Source: an uncultured Prevotella sp. (GTDB lineage Bacteria; Bacteroidota; Bacteroidia; Bacteroidales; Bacteroidaceae). Taken from it: a stretch of DNA of 6,207 bases. The stretch covers positions 1 through 6,207 of the forward strand of contig UQQN01000123.1 in assembly GCA_900543155.1 (NCBI GenBank), read 5' to 3'. A program made the position numbers and the translations under genes. The notes below the pieces were generated by a model. It saw only the letters and a program-made list of their open reading frames with translations. It was not told the origin of the DNA and ran no database searches. Positions 6,163 through 6,207 of the stretch are shown here, piece by piece (positions within the stretch are counted from its first letter, which is position 1; every line of letters starts with the position of its first letter).

Positions 6163-6207
6163 GCCAGGTATGTGAATGAGGGTTTATCCCGAATTCTCAT
6201 GCCTGGT
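6163..6207. repeat. Long imperfect palindrome or start of tandem repeat
   Basis: Two 19-base arms (6164-6182 and 6188-6206) pair with 15 Watson-Crick matches plus one G-T wobble around the loop TTTAT; the outer CCAGG/CCTGG and inner GGG/CCC are perfect. In addition, GCCAGGT at 6163 recurs as GCCTGGT at 6201, which would fit the first unit of a direct repeat of period 38 cut by the window end. The visible sequence cannot separate the two readings. No transposase or CRISPR-type spacer is seen beside it. Confidence 0.45.

Noticed and set aside
6163..6207. CRISPR array
   Set aside because: At most one full unit is visible, with no spacer between the copies and no cas gene nearby.

Overview
The window looks like ordinary chromosome from a member of the Bacteroidales, probably close to Prevotella or its relatives. 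The evidence is the family character of the proteins, Bacteroidetes-type -7 promoter elements (TAnnTTTG) in front of the genes, A-rich rather than Shine-Dalgarno leaders before most starts, and moderate base composition. The genus is an inference from these features and no similarity search was run.

There are two divergent gene clusters. The left, minus-strand cluster reads from about 4262 down to 215: sufC, sufD, sufS, then rnhB. SufC (ATPase) and SufD (scaffold partner) belong to the SUF iron-sulfur cluster assembly machine, and SufS is the cysteine desulfurase that feeds it sulfur. RNase HII, which removes ribonucleotides from DNA, follows 23 bp after sufS and is probably carried on the same transcript. 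The scaffold core SufB and a sulfur-transfer partner (SufE or SufU) are not in the window, and the space upstream of sufC is taken by a promoter region and a divergent gene.

The right, plus-strand cluster reads from about 4419 to 6012: a seven-helix PAQR/hemolysin III family membrane protein (trhA), ridA (enamine/imine deaminase) and a LOG-family phosphoribohydrolase. ridA and the LOG gene overlap by one base (TGATG), so they are likely translationally coupled. trhA precedes ridA by 53 bp and may or may not share the transcript.

The 156 bp between the clusters (4263-4418) holds a candidate promoter for each direction and a perfect 7-bp inverted repeat next to the suf-side promoter. The left flank (1-214) has no gene I can support, only AT-rich sequence with repeated TTTGCAA words. 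The right flank (6013-6207) has no supported gene. It contains three inverted repeats, the last of which could also be the beginning of a roughly 38-bp tandem repeat cut by the window end.

I found no sign of a mobile element, CRISPR array, tRNA or rRNA. The window is mostly housekeeping. The points most worth checking are the suf cluster without sufB, the cysteine-rich SufD tail, the divergent promoter region, and the repeat structure at the right edge.
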